NCBI GenBank assembly: GCA_963402885.1
Contig: OY727095.1
Span: 32,059,001-32,123,000 of the forward strand
DNA from: Antedon bifida
Lineage: Eukaryota; Echinodermata; Crinoidea; Comatulida; Antedonidae
DNA length: 64,000 bases
Direction of reading: 5' to 3'
Within the stretch, counting starts at the first letter, position 1; each line of letters begins with the position of its first letter. The position numbers and the translations under genes are program-made. This document shows, piece after piece, positions 53,101-57,615 of the stretch. The notes below the pieces were generated by a model. The model was not told the origin of the DNA and did not search any database. It was given only the letters and a program-made list of their open reading frames with translations.

Positions 53101-54160
53101 TTAAAAGTTTTATTGATAAAAATATTTATTTTAAAAGCTCCTGCCTATATTTCATTTTGCTTCCAGTTGTTTCTAAACTTTCAATTTCCAAAATGCTTTA
53201 ATTTTTAAGTGCTTAACAAACGAAGAATGAAATTATATGAAATATTATTTTGTTGCTCTATATACAAAATATCTTTTGTTTTTGTTTTAGGGTGACAGTT
53301 ATGTCATCGGGCAAAATAAACGTACTACAATAAAGTTGACGCAGGCTTAGATAATCTTATTATTTTGCAACCTTATACATTTTATTTCATTTTCAACAAA
53401 TAAATGCATTTTTATTTTATATAGACATTTGTACAACACATTACAGTACACTACTTTTAATAATCCATATTTATTTTAAATTTATGTCATTGACAACCAA
53501 TAAATGCATTTTTATTTTATATAGACATTTCTATTACATTACAAGATTCATATCTATTTTTAATTTATTATATTGACATTATAGGGTGTGCAATGCTTTT
53601 CCACATTACAAAACAAAAATCATAAAGAACAAGAATGCTTTAATTGTTACAAATTTGATCAGGCTAAAAACATTGTTTTTGCAAATTCCACAGTTACACT
53701 GTTGCATGCATTTGGTGTGTTTCACGTTTGTACTTCCTGTTTCTTGTGTCCTCATGTTTCTTGTCACTTTATCATATTCTCCTTCTGTATTTCATGTGTA
53801 TTTTGTCCCTGTTTCTGTTTGGTGCTTTTGTCTTTCTGCAAAATTGTTCGCTAATTTATAATATTTCGTGATTTTGAAAATACATCTGTTCATTTTGTTT
53901 CAGGTCAAGAAGTAACCGTAGTTACAGAAAGTCTAAAAATTGAAACAACAATAGATGGAAACAGATCGGAAGATGCGTCATCGGCAGCGGAGGATGCGCC
54001 CGAGAAGAGCACAAGTGACGTAGAGGTATCACCATCCAAAGAAAACGCATCACCCAGCAAGAAAGGCAAGAAAAAATTCAGAACACCGTCATTCCTTAAA
54101 AAGAAAAAAGAGAAAAAGGAGAAAGCTGCAGCGGCAGAAAAAGCGGCGGCTGGATTTTAA
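7862..54160 (+). CDS. ADD: Adducin, spliced gene (13 constitutive coding exons)
   Basis: Adducin caps fast-growing actin ends and recruits spectrin to actin at the membrane skeleton. Joining 7862-8101, 23878-23974, 31033-31190, 35832-36062, 37021-37164, 40939-41037, 42700-42867, 43626-43895, 45068-45178, 45650-45736, 48341-48512, 49181-49264 and 53904-54160 keeps one frame through every junction and gives about 705 residues, close to vertebrate alpha-adducin (about 737). Visible blocks: N-terminal segment (1-110), aldolase-class-II-like head (about 113-330), neck (about 330-470), tail (470-650), and a lysine-rich MARCKS-related end (about 673-694) with the family hallmark [11 protein letters not shown]. 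The head keeps HVH (residues 234 and 236) and RNHG (297), the positions of metal-binding histidines in class II aldolases. Adducins are not known as enzymes. Vertebrates have three paralogues; I cannot assign this gene to one, and a single invertebrate adducin is likely. The first, non-coding exon and promoter are not identified. Confidence 0.96.
9753..9910 (+). mobile_element. AGCTCTG-family MITE, copy 2
   Basis: The left end is decayed (only AACTATCAAACTTTATGTG remains); the right TIR is intact. It has three CArG-type words (one CCATATATGG, two CCATATTTGG). Confidence 0.8.
10233..10313 (+). repeat. Tandem duplication, about 41-bp unit
   Basis: Two adjacent near-identical copies of a segment containing GTGTATTTTTC and ACTACCTGTTATTTAAATTA. 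Confidence 0.75.
11499..11683. mobile_element. Palindromic MITE, TTTATCGCAAATAGCG ends, copy A
   Basis: Left GATTTATCGCAAATAGCG and right GCTATTTGCGATAAACC are inverted. The complementarity continues inward through GCATGATGGGAAGGAATT and its mate, so the transcript could fold as one long hairpin. TA flanks. A second copy is at 23638. Confidence 0.75.
13982..14143 (+). mobile_element. AGCTCTG-family MITE, copy 3 (tandem with copy 4)
   Basis: Plus orientation. The right TIR is cut at GTGTAGAC, and the next copy begins at once, sharing the CTCTAAAGCTCTG word at both left ends. Confidence 0.85.
14147..14312 (+). mobile_element. AGCTCTG-family MITE, copy 4
   Basis: Full-length, plus orientation, with both TIRs; head-to-tail after copy 3. 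About 90 percent alike to copy 3 by eye, including the unusual CCATATTGGGGAATACCA. Confidence 0.87.
14472..14528. repeat. Dispersed repeat, member 1 of a pair
   Basis: About 57 bp beginning AGAAATAAAGTGGTCCGG and including GGGAACAATCTCT. It recurs with few changes at 26706-26760 on the same strand. Nature unknown. Confidence 0.6.
19287..19360 (+). mobile_element. AGCTCTG-family MITE, copy 5 (left half only)
   Basis: Has the left TIR, then ACTTTATGTAACAAAAAAAT and GTGCCCATATATA. The rest is lost. Confidence 0.7.
19924..20069. mobile_element. MITE, TTGGTT(T/C)CCACTAG-type ends, diverged copy
   Basis: Left TTGGTTCTCACTAGGA and right TCCAAGTGGAAACCAA are inverted. The interior shares TTGACCAATCA and the GCATTGCGTC end with the element at 38472. 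Likely the same family. Confidence 0.55.
20684..20924 (+). mobile_element. AGCTCTG-family MITE, copy 6 with internal insertion
   Basis: Both TIRs are present, but about 85-90 bp of unrelated sequence (about 20815-20902) separates AAACTAGTT from GATAGTGTAGACAGAG. The centre also has a deletion. Confidence 0.75.
21206..21397. mobile_element. MITE, GGCCAATTTACACAGACGAG ends, copy A
   Basis: Left GGCCAATTTACACAGACGAG and right CGCTCGCCTGTGTAAATTAG are inverted, with about 34-bp arms running into GGTAACGGTAA. Copy B at 42977 carries the interior in the opposite orientation. No coding content; it creates part of a spurious 176-codon frame. Confidence 0.75.
22340..22884. mobile_element. TTAA-flanked non-autonomous element (piggyBac-like)
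   Basis: AGATGTATTGTCCCTT (22340-22355) and its inverted mate at 22869-22884 form a 16-bp TIR. TTAA lies on both sides (22336-22339, 22885-22888), the hallmark target of piggyBac-type insertion. The 545-bp body has no transposase. Confidence 0.75.
23178..23323 (+). mobile_element. AGCTCTG-family MITE, copy 7
   Basis: Plus orientation. The left TIR is shortened (AAGCCTACACTATTAAAC) and a short deletion precedes the right TIR. It has three CArG-type words. Confidence 0.82.
23638..23795. mobile_element. Palindromic MITE, TTTATCGCAAATAGCG ends, copy B
   Basis: Same family as 11499-11683. Arms of about 65-70 bp are close to perfectly complementary, including GCATGATGGGA and GGCGCTATTG. It ends 82 nt before adducin exon 2, so it sits near the branch-point region of intron 1. 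Confidence 0.8.
23878..23974 (+). CDS. ADD: Adducin coding exon 2
   Basis: TTTTCTTCAG acceptor and GTAGGT donor; 97 nt, entering in phase 0 and leaving one base over. It encodes [19 protein letters not shown] followed by a serine-rich link. The PxxLLALQQIxD core is conserved in adducins just before the head domain. It lies 15.8 kb downstream of exon 1. Confidence 0.92.
24085..24250 (+). mobile_element. AGCTCTG-family MITE, copy 8
   Basis: Full-length, plus orientation, 110 nt after adducin exon 2. Confidence 0.87.
25410..25598 (+). mobile_element. AGCTCTG-family MITE, copy 9, split by a hairpin insertion
   Basis: Plus orientation. A 24-bp hairpin (25550-25573) lies near the right TIR, with GTTTGAT repeated on each side, as if inserted with a 7-bp target duplication. 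Confidence 0.85.
25550..25573. repeat. 24-bp perfect hairpin inside MITE copy 9
   Basis: Arms CAGGGAGTT / AACTCCCTG with a six-base loop, flanked by direct repeats GTTTGAT (25543-25549, 25574-25580). The other MITE copies lack it. It may be a transposon footprint or a minimal element. Confidence 0.7.
26706..26760. repeat. Dispersed repeat, member 2 of a pair
   Basis: Matches 14472-14528 (AGAAATAAAG, GTCCGGTTTTC, GGGAACAATCTCT). Same strand. Confidence 0.6.
28229..28397 (+). mobile_element. AGCTCTG-family MITE, copy 10
   Basis: Full-length, plus orientation. The left TIR has two changes (GGCTCTGTCCACAC). Confidence 0.87.
29113..29262 (-). mobile_element. AGCTCTG-family MITE, copy 11
   Basis: Minus orientation, slightly shortened in the centre; TTAA-like sequence abuts both TIR ends. 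Confidence 0.82.
29805..29974 (-). mobile_element. AGCTCTG-family MITE, copy 12
   Basis: Full-length, minus orientation. It has a run of ten A after the left TIR. Confidence 0.85.
30214..30332 (+). mobile_element. AGCTCTG-family MITE, copy 13 (internal deletion)
   Basis: Jumps from GCTCTGTCTACA straight to GTGATGATGTCATATCAC, so about 50 bp are lost; the right half is intact. Confidence 0.8.
31033..31190 (+). CDS. ADD: Adducin coding exon 3
   Basis: TTTTTAG acceptor and GTGAGT donor; 158 nt that restore phase 0. It encodes the head start: VTPVADIRG, then [20 protein letters not shown] and [11 protein letters not shown]. The GEKLxRCKLAxxYRLxDLxGW signature is diagnostic of adducin. Confidence 0.95.
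32819..32903. repeat. Inverted-repeat element end, GTGTATAAGTCGCAC type
   Basis: TTCGGTGTATAAGTCGCAC and GTGCGTCTTATACACCGAA form a nearly perfect 19-bp inverted pair about 30 bp apart. The TATAAGTCGCAC wording resembles a repeat seen in many animals (recollection, not a search). Confidence 0.55.
33865..34032 (+). mobile_element. AGCTCTG-family MITE, copy 14
   Basis: Full-length, plus orientation. The left junction reads CCAGGTAAGCTC, so the insertion made a good 5' splice-site word (AG|GTAAGC) at 33863. Confidence 0.86.
34968..35132 (+). mobile_element. AGCTCTG-family MITE, copy 15
   Basis: Full-length, plus orientation. It has three CArG-type words (CCATATATGG, CCATTTTTGG, CCATATTTGG). 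Confidence 0.87.
35832..36062 (+). CDS. ADD: Adducin coding exon 4 (aldolase-like head core)
   Basis: TTTTTCAG acceptor and GTAATT donor; 231 nt, 77 codons, phase 0 at both ends. It encodes [19 protein letters not shown], then [20 protein letters not shown] and HVHTPSAAA. The HVH pair is at residues 234 and 236. The exon begins with GTAAGAGT, so AG|GTAAGA at its start also reads as a strong 5' splice site (see findings). A MITE begins 30 nt after the donor. Confidence 0.95.
36063..37020 (+). other. Adducin intron 4
   Basis: A 958-bp intron containing MITE copy 16 next to the donor. The remainder is AT-rich and without features until the CAG acceptor of exon 5. Confidence 0.85.
36092..36261 (+). 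mobile_element. AGCTCTG-family MITE, copy 16
   Basis: Plus orientation, beginning 30 nt after the exon 4 donor. The ATTTGGGCA(C/T)ATCACTAC module is present three times instead of twice. Confidence 0.87.
37021..37164 (+). CDS. ADD: Adducin coding exon 5
   Basis: TTTTTTCAG acceptor and GTAAGT donor; 144 nt, phase 0. It encodes [19 protein letters not shown] and [18 protein letters not shown]. The [11 protein letters not shown] block is highly conserved in adducins. A minisatellite sharing GGGCGTCGC with the sequence just after the donor lies 245 nt downstream. Confidence 0.95.
37409..37668 (+). repeat. Minisatellite, 24-26-bp unit, about 10 copies
   Basis: The unit is approximately TTGGATGGGCGTCGCACA plus CAGACATG. 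It lies in adducin intron 5. The lack of stops in several frames yields overlapping artefactual frames on both strands (for example a DAHPTCLC repeat). Confidence 0.9.
38472..38636. mobile_element. MITE, GCTTGGTTCCCACTAG ends
   Basis: Left GCTTGGTTCCCACTAGAGAC and right CGTCCTATTGGGAACCAAGC are inverted. The interior has TTGACCAATCACAAG and CTTGTCATTGGTCAA as an inner inverted pair, so it is largely palindromic. A related diverged element is at 19924. Confidence 0.75.
38637..38712. repeat. Tandem partial copy of the 38472 MITE right half
   Basis: GCTTGTCATTGGTCAACACG through GTGGGAACCAAGCTTTAG repeats the right half of the preceding element almost exactly, giving a one-and-a-half-copy array. 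Confidence 0.75.
39640..40085. repeat. Repeat-like tract of unknown class
   Basis: Less AT-rich than its surroundings, with CTCGAAAGATGTACTAGG and GTCCTTATCCGAGAAGAC. I recall similar wording as a dispersed echinoderm repeat but cannot verify it. No TIRs or LTRs are evident. A 92-codon minus frame at 39556-39834 overlaps its edge and is not recognised. Confidence 0.3.
40939..41037 (+). CDS. ADD: Adducin coding exon 6
   Basis: CTTTATAG acceptor and GTAAGA donor; 99 nt, phase 0. It encodes [20 protein letters not shown], ending ACEIQ. RNHG at residues 295-298 is the last head-domain landmark and corresponds to the third histidine ligand of class II aldolases. Confidence 0.95.
41038..42699 (+). 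other. Adducin intron 6
   Basis: A 1.66-kb intron holding MITE copy 17 and a pyrimidine-rich stretch (41822-41875). No other feature seen. Confidence 0.82.
41661..41765 (-). mobile_element. AGCTCTG-family MITE, copy 17 (centre deleted)
   Basis: Minus orientation. Both TIRs with ACTAGTTTGAC and GTCACATAAAG remain; about 60 bp of the centre is missing. Confidence 0.82.
42700..42867 (+). CDS. ADD: Adducin coding exon 7 (neck)
   Basis: TGTCTGCAG acceptor and GTATGT donor; 168 nt, phase 0. It encodes [20 protein letters not shown], a glycine-rich link, then [19 protein letters not shown]. The WxxGExEFEAxMRxLDN motif is characteristic of the adducin head-neck border. Confidence 0.95.
42977..43116. 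mobile_element. MITE, GGCCAATTTACACAGACGAG ends, copy B
   Basis: Left AAGGCCAATTTACACAGACG and right CATCTGTGTAAATTGGCCTT are inverted. The interior (CTTGTCCCACGTAGAAT) is the reverse complement of copy A at 21206. It lies in adducin intron 7, starting 109 nt after the exon 7 donor. Confidence 0.78.
43626..43895 (+). CDS. ADD: Adducin coding exon 8 (neck/tail)
   Basis: TGTTATAG acceptor and GTATGT donor; 270 nt, phase 0. It encodes [11 protein letters not shown], a variable segment, then [15 protein letters not shown], ending SSPKTKTK. GYxTGYxY, EKTxWLN and SPKxKTKW are conserved adducin landmarks. A MITE starts 39 nt after the donor. Confidence 0.94.
43935..44096 (+). mobile_element. AGCTCTG-family MITE, copy 18
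   Basis: Plus orientation, beginning 39 nt after the exon 8 donor; it makes the exon 8 frame appear to run on. Confidence 0.86.
44349..44376 (+). repeat. (GAAT)n microsatellite
   Basis: Six to seven tandem GAAT units. Confidence 0.9.
44826..44992 (+). mobile_element. AGCTCTG-family MITE, copy 19
   Basis: Plus orientation, ending 75 nt before exon 9. The left TIR is diverged (ACTCTTGTCTACAC). Confidence 0.84.
45068..45178 (+). CDS. ADD: Adducin coding exon 9 (tail)
   Basis: TTTATTAG acceptor and GTAAAA donor; 111 nt, phase 0. It encodes [20 protein letters not shown], ending [11 protein letters not shown]. The NPKEFxxxRxxxRE register matches the adducin tail (NPKEVQEMRNKIREQN in the mammalian protein). 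The exon is tightly bracketed by oppositely oriented MITE copies at 44826-44992 and 45286-45538. Confidence 0.92.
45286..45400 (-). mobile_element. AGCTCTG-family MITE, copy 20 (tandem with copy 21)
   Basis: Minus orientation, 107 nt after exon 9. It ends at TTTTTGTCAAAT without its right TIR, where copy 21 starts. Confidence 0.84.
45401..45538 (-). mobile_element. AGCTCTG-family MITE, copy 21
   Basis: Minus orientation, both TIRs, one internal module missing as in copy 20. The pair looks like a tandem duplication. Confidence 0.86.
45650..45736 (+). CDS. ADD: Adducin coding exon 10 (tail)
   Basis: CTAATTAG acceptor and GTTAGC donor; 87 nt, phase 0. It encodes [20 protein letters not shown] and GVTWQKPPQ. 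The AGPxSxVLxG core matches the mammalian AGPQSQVLCG segment. Confidence 0.92.
46522..46578 (+). CDS. ADD: Candidate adducin cassette exon 10a
   Basis: A 57-nt open segment has a CTTTCTCGTAG acceptor and an AAG|GTATTA donor, and enters and leaves in phase 0. It would therefore add 19 residues ([11 protein letters not shown] then DCLEDDRK) without disturbing the frame. The serine/acidic composition suits the tail. A second AG at 46528-46529 could shorten it, but that would shift the frame. I know no homologous block, so this rests on phase and splice sites only. Confidence 0.45.
46822..47078 (+). repeat. Tandem duplication, about 124-135-bp unit
   Basis: Both units contain ACACATGCCCTGGTGTGTCA, CACTAAAA and GTCAGTCCTAAACATGGTCC; the second starts near 46946. 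Older than the MITE tandems, judged by divergence. Confidence 0.85.
48341..48512 (+). CDS. ADD: Adducin coding exon 11 (tail)
   Basis: GTTTTCTCAG acceptor and GTTTGT donor; 172 nt, entering in phase 0 and leaving one base over. It encodes [20 protein letters not shown] and [20 protein letters not shown]. ASKxIIxxxYQ and PNPFxxxTxxxLxxYxxE are conserved tail motifs of adducins. Confidence 0.93.
48935..49007 (+). tRNA. tRNA-Glu(UUC)-like gene, pseudogene or SINE head
   Basis: A 73-base cloverleaf can be drawn. Acceptor GCCCCAG pairs with TTAGGGT, with two G-U pairs and one C-A mismatch. The D arm is GTCTAATGATTAGGAC. The anticodon stem TCTGC/GCAGA encloses loop ATTTCAA (anticodon TTC). The T arm is CCGGG TTCGAAT CTCGG. 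Pol III A- and B-box words are present, and a TTTTT run follows about 3 nt after the end. The acceptor mismatches and intronic place (adducin intron 11, sense strand) favour a tRNA-derived copy over a working tRNA. Confidence 0.6.
49181..49264 (+). CDS. ADD: Adducin coding exon 12 (acidic tail)
   Basis: AAATGTGTAG acceptor and GTACGT donor; 84 nt with one base over at each side. It encodes [19 protein letters not shown] and VSRVEGPEG, an acidic, weakly conserved tail segment. Support comes from exact phase agreement with exon 11 (one base over) and exon 13 (needs two bases), not from a recognised motif. Confidence 0.8.
49351..49503 (+). mobile_element. AGCTCTG-family MITE, copy 22
   Basis: Plus orientation. 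The right TIR is damaged (GATAGTAAGAGCTTTA). It lies 86 nt after exon 12. Confidence 0.82.
50431..50668 (+). repeat. Tandem array, 66-68-bp unit, 3.5 copies
   Basis: Units begin GTATAAGCTAGGC and contain CTGACTAGCTAAGCTATACA and GAGGGTC; starts near 50431, 50498, 50564 and 50632. AGCTAGGC/AGCTAAGCT inverted words give local hairpins. Confidence 0.88.
51256..51345 (+). repeat. Tandem duplication, about 45-bp unit
   Basis: ATTATATTACAAAATGATTA followed by TGGCTTATGTTATTAAAATT occurs twice in a row with minor changes. Confidence 0.85.
52915..52937 (+). CDS. ADD: Candidate alternative microexon 12a
   Basis: A pyrimidine-rich tract (CTCTTTGTTCTTTATTTCC) precedes an AAG acceptor. The 23-nt segment ends at CAG|GTAAAA. 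Continuing from exon 12 it reads GKTIRIRQ and leaves phase 0. That phase does not suit exon 13 (a stop would appear almost at once) but does suit the open segment at 53291-53350, so the two may form one alternative 3' end. The polypyrimidine tract is separated from the AG by an A-rich stretch, which weakens the case. Confidence 0.35.
53291..53350 (+). CDS. ADD: Candidate alternative terminal exon 12b
   Basis: Follows TTGTTTTTGTTTTAG. In phase 0 after microexon 12a it reads GDSYVIGQ, then [11 protein letters not shown] and stop TAG. An AATAAA lies about 50 nt further on (53399-53404). A protein ending here would lack the MARCKS-related segment of exon 13. Mammalian adducins also have truncated isoforms without that segment. 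The support is phase, splice sites and the polyadenylation word only. Confidence 0.38.
   Translation, partial: GDSYVIGQNKRTTIKLTQA
53396..53540 (+). repeat. Duplicated segment bearing AATAAATGC
   Basis: AATAAATGCATTTTTATTTT followed by ATATAGACATTT occurs at about 53399 and 53500. It doubles a polyadenylation-like word just after candidate exon 12b. Confidence 0.8.
53904..54160 (+). CDS. ADD: Adducin coding exon 13 (C-terminal MARCKS-related segment)
   Basis: TTTTGTTTCAG acceptor; the exon supplies two bases to complete the split glycine codon and ends at TAA (54158-54160). It encodes an acidic/serine stretch, then [20 protein letters not shown], an alanine/lysine run and GF. The [12 protein letters not shown] block is the family's MARCKS-related segment, which binds calmodulin and is phosphorylated by PKC in mammals. 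The central serine is about residue 683. Unlike mammalian adducins, it extends past the lysine run with an [13 protein letters not shown] end. Confidence 0.95.
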
Positions 54161-55448
54161 ATACGTCATCTGTTTGTTTAGTGTAAAGTTTAAAACATTT
54201 CAAAACATTTTTATGGTAGTGGGATGTTTTGTACAATATCTGAATCAAGCATATAAAGGCAGATAAACATAAATAGATCAAATAAATCAGATTTATAATT
54301 AAACGATACTTGGCTCATACAGTTATGTATGTCTGTCATACGTAGCTGATGATTGGTTGAATTTAAATCCATGGTTGTATCCGTGATTGATCTTTCATCT
54401 GTGATTGGTTGAATTCGAATCAACAGTTGATATATTGGTTGAAATTACAAAAGTAAATCTGCATAAGGTATGTTTGTTTCTATGCTCGATTCAGAACTCC
54501 ATTCATTGTTGTTCCAATTTAGTGAATTTTAACATTTGGATAAAATCAGATTTTTTAGATAATATTTTATTGATGATATTGGCAGTTTTTAGAACTAGCT
54601 GTAGATATAAATAAAGATGGCCGACACATTTTGAGCATAACCTTGCTTCAAGCTTGTCTAACAAACTTTTGAACGGAAATTATAATAATAGATAATTTTA
54701 AAAATGTAAAATGAATCATTGATTTTAATTGTTATCAATTTGTATAAAGTGATTTATCTAGAAATTGAACTCCAAAATGTCTAATTTCTTTAGATGAACG
54801 CAAAAATGGACAAATGTACCAAATGGTGTGTTTTGATATAGATGATAAAAGGTTTCATATATTATGTAACATCAACTTGAACATAACATTAATAATATAA
54901 TATAATAATTTTGACATATATTAGTTGGCGTTATATATGACCATTAAGATAACAATTCTGTATTCTATTAAATTTAGTAAATGTATTCATAATTATGTAA
55001 ATATGCTGTGAGTGGTGGGGTACTGCTATTGGATGTGATTTCAAATAAATCAATGTGTTTGTTTTTTTTTAAAGGGAGGGATTCATTGATTTTATTTTAG
55101 CAGAATATGATGTGGATTTAAAAGTTTATTTTAAAAATATAACCTTAGCCAAAGAGTAATAGAGTAATCATGGAGATATAAGATTTGTATTTTTCTTTTA
55201 TGTAGAAAATTGATAAACTATTGTTGGTTAGAATATTATGATAAATTAAACCAATAATAAAATAAATATAAAAATGTTATCAAATTTTGATTAATAATTA
55301 ATGTATGATGTACAAGTCCCATGCGAAGAATAACTTGCTTCAAATCTAATTAGGCCAACCTATGTGTTCTGTTATGTAAATATCTGTAATTCAATTATTA
55401 CAAAACAAATAGTTGTTGATACTTTTTATATAATTTCAATGCTTTATA

Positions 55449-55603
55449 CAATGGCGTAACGCACAGGGCATAGGCCCCTGGTTTAGCGCTCCTAAGGGTC
55501 CTCCAACACTGGGTATTTGCATTGGACTGCTCATGCTCTGGGGTCCCTTGAGCTCTGGGCATCTGTGTTTAGCCAGTGAGCGCTCATAGCCGTTACGCCA
55601 CTG
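55449..55603. mobile_element. hAT-like MITE with perfect 8-bp target duplication
   Basis: Ends CAATGGCGTAACG and CGTTACGCCACTG are inverted (one mismatch). GCTTTATA lies on both sides (55441-55448, 55604-55611), an exact 8-bp target duplication. CAGTGGCGTA-type ends plus 8 bp fit the hAT superfamily. It is GC-richer than its surroundings and sits in the adducin 3' UTR or just beyond. Confidence 0.9.
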
Positions 55604-55867
55604 GCTTTATATCTTTTCATTTGTTTTTATTCTGAGGAAAATATTTGTAGAAATGTTAAAATTCTGTCTTCTTTTAATTTCTGGCTTGCTGTGAACTTTC
55701 AATTTTGGTGTTTTTGTTTGCAAATAGTCGTGTTCTCATAATTACGGTTGCCAATGCAGTTGTAGTTTTGTGAATGACGTAGACAGACGTTGTTGACTTT
55801 TAACGTGTAGAAATAAACGATGAGAGACATATGAAGAGAATCGGGAATATTGGAAATTATTATGAGT

Positions 55868-55951
55868 GTTTGCGTGTGTGTGTGTGTGTGTGTGTGGAAA
55901 TGTGCGTGTGTGTAAGAGAATGTGCATGTGTGTAAGAGAATGTGTAAGAGG
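55868..55951 (+). repeat. GT microsatellite and derived GTGTGTAAGAGAAT repeats
   Basis: About twelve GT units followed by three degenerate GTGTAAGAGAATGTG units. Confidence 0.9.
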
Positions 55952-56041
55952 TTTATTTACTGAAGTGCAGTTTAAAAGTGTAAATAGCATATTGAATAAT
56001 GACAGATGTGATTCATATTTATATGTAAAATCATTGTAAAA

Positions 56042-56103
56042 GAGTCACAAATGACATGAATGGTATAGAGTCACAAGAGTCACAAATGACATGAATGGTA
56101 TAG
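56042..56103 (+). repeat. Short tandem duplication
   Basis: GAGTCACAAATGACATGAAT plus GGTATAG occurs twice, about 35 bp apart. Confidence 0.88.
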
Positions 56104-57615
56104 ATTCGAAAGGTAAATGTTATAGTATCAAGATTATGATTCGTCAACAACAACATCAAATTTCTGTTTTCTTACTAACAATTATGCGCTTTCAGTATTT
56201 CGCACTAATAAAAAAGTGTATTTATGTTTTAATATTTAATATATTTTAAATAACGTGGGTAAATAAGTATTTACATATACTTATATAAAACCCTAGTTAA
56301 TTGGAATAATACACTTATACCTATTAAATTTGCATGTAGAAACCTTCCCCTTATTACCAATATATACATTAAATAGTACTTGATTTCATATCGTTTTTCG
56401 TTTCATAATTCCTTAAAATTGTCCATGGTTATGAGTCACAGACATATGTTTTTGATAATTTTATTAATGTAATAAATAAAATAAATTTAGCTCTAATCAA
56501 CTATAATTACTTGTTTAGCTATATATTATTTTTTTATATATCAATTTAAAAACAATTTTAGTAGTTGATTCACATAATTATTGTAAAAATTGAAAATGTA
56601 AGATAGTTCTTGTAAAATGTAAGGTATATTTCTTAGTGCTTTGATATTCAGTTTTGATTATGTTTATGAATTCTGTACTTGGCTTCTTAATACTCCAATG
56701 CTCTGTGATTACACTTAGTCACAGCTTTGAATTGCCCCGGACACCGTGTGGATTCTTATTGTAATTTTCAACCAATTAGACAGTTTGAGTATACACTTTG
56801 TGCTTTGTTTTCCAACGTGTGTGCTGTAAATGTGCTGAAAAAAAGTCCATGCCTTAGCAAGCTTACAACATAAGGTACCCTTGGCTTAAAACGCTTTCTT
56901 TCAAAATATCAAATACATTTGTTATTTTCTCCGCTATTTTGTAGACTACCGCATTATGGACTTGGAGGATTCATTATTACTTTTTAATTTTATTATTTTT
57001 AGTAACTCATCAGTTTTTTCAAATGATATCAGATAGATTCACAAGTTTTGATGAGAAGCAGTATTGCAACTTTGTAGATTCACAATGATTGATGAGCTAG
57101 ATTTTGCTGTGTATAATTGCCACATTAATCAACATCAATTGTTTAAAAAAAATATAAAATTATTTTTATTTGGGACGATTGTCTGATTGTATTTGACAGC
57201 CGTAAAATACCAATTGTTGCGTATATATTAAATATTAAAGTAATCCATTTGCTTTAGAATAAAAATTAATTCTAAATTTGAATGATTGTTGTACAATAAA
57301 AATTTTGTTTTCTTTTCGTAATTAAATCTTTTGTTAATTAAAAAATAAAATATCTGAATGAAAAAAAAAATGTAGATTATTTGTTTGATTCGATGCCATT
57401 GATAATTATTCTGTAAATGTTGATTTGATTGTATCGCCTTTTGTTAATATTTGATCACTTTAGATAATACAATAACAGTATTGTGTTTTGTAGAATTGTA
57501 CTACACCCCTGATGAATTTAGTAGTTGCAATATTGTGCCACTGTCTGTAACTATGGAATAAAATGTACAATGTACAGTATGTGTCTACAGTCTGTTATCT
57601 TTCTATAAACAAGGC

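Larger units (their letters stand above)
49265..53903 (+). other. Adducin intron 12 region
   Basis: 4.6 kb with MITE copy 22, a 67-bp tandem array (50431), a 45-bp duplication (51256), the candidate alternative 3' end (52915, 53291) and a duplication at 53399. 49700-50400 is pyrimidine-rich and 51500-52900 very AT-rich, with nothing I can name. Confidence 0.75.
54161..57615 (+). other. Adducin 3' UTR and downstream DNA
   Basis: No coding signal is seen. Candidate polyadenylation words AATAAA occur at 54610, 55044 (followed by a GT/T-rich run) and 57557 (followed by GT-rich sequence), so the 3' UTR could be about 0.45, 0.9 or 3.4 kb. The stretch holds a hAT-like MITE (55449), a GT microsatellite (55868) and a short tandem duplication (56042). 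Which end is used cannot be told from sequence alone. Confidence 0.5.
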
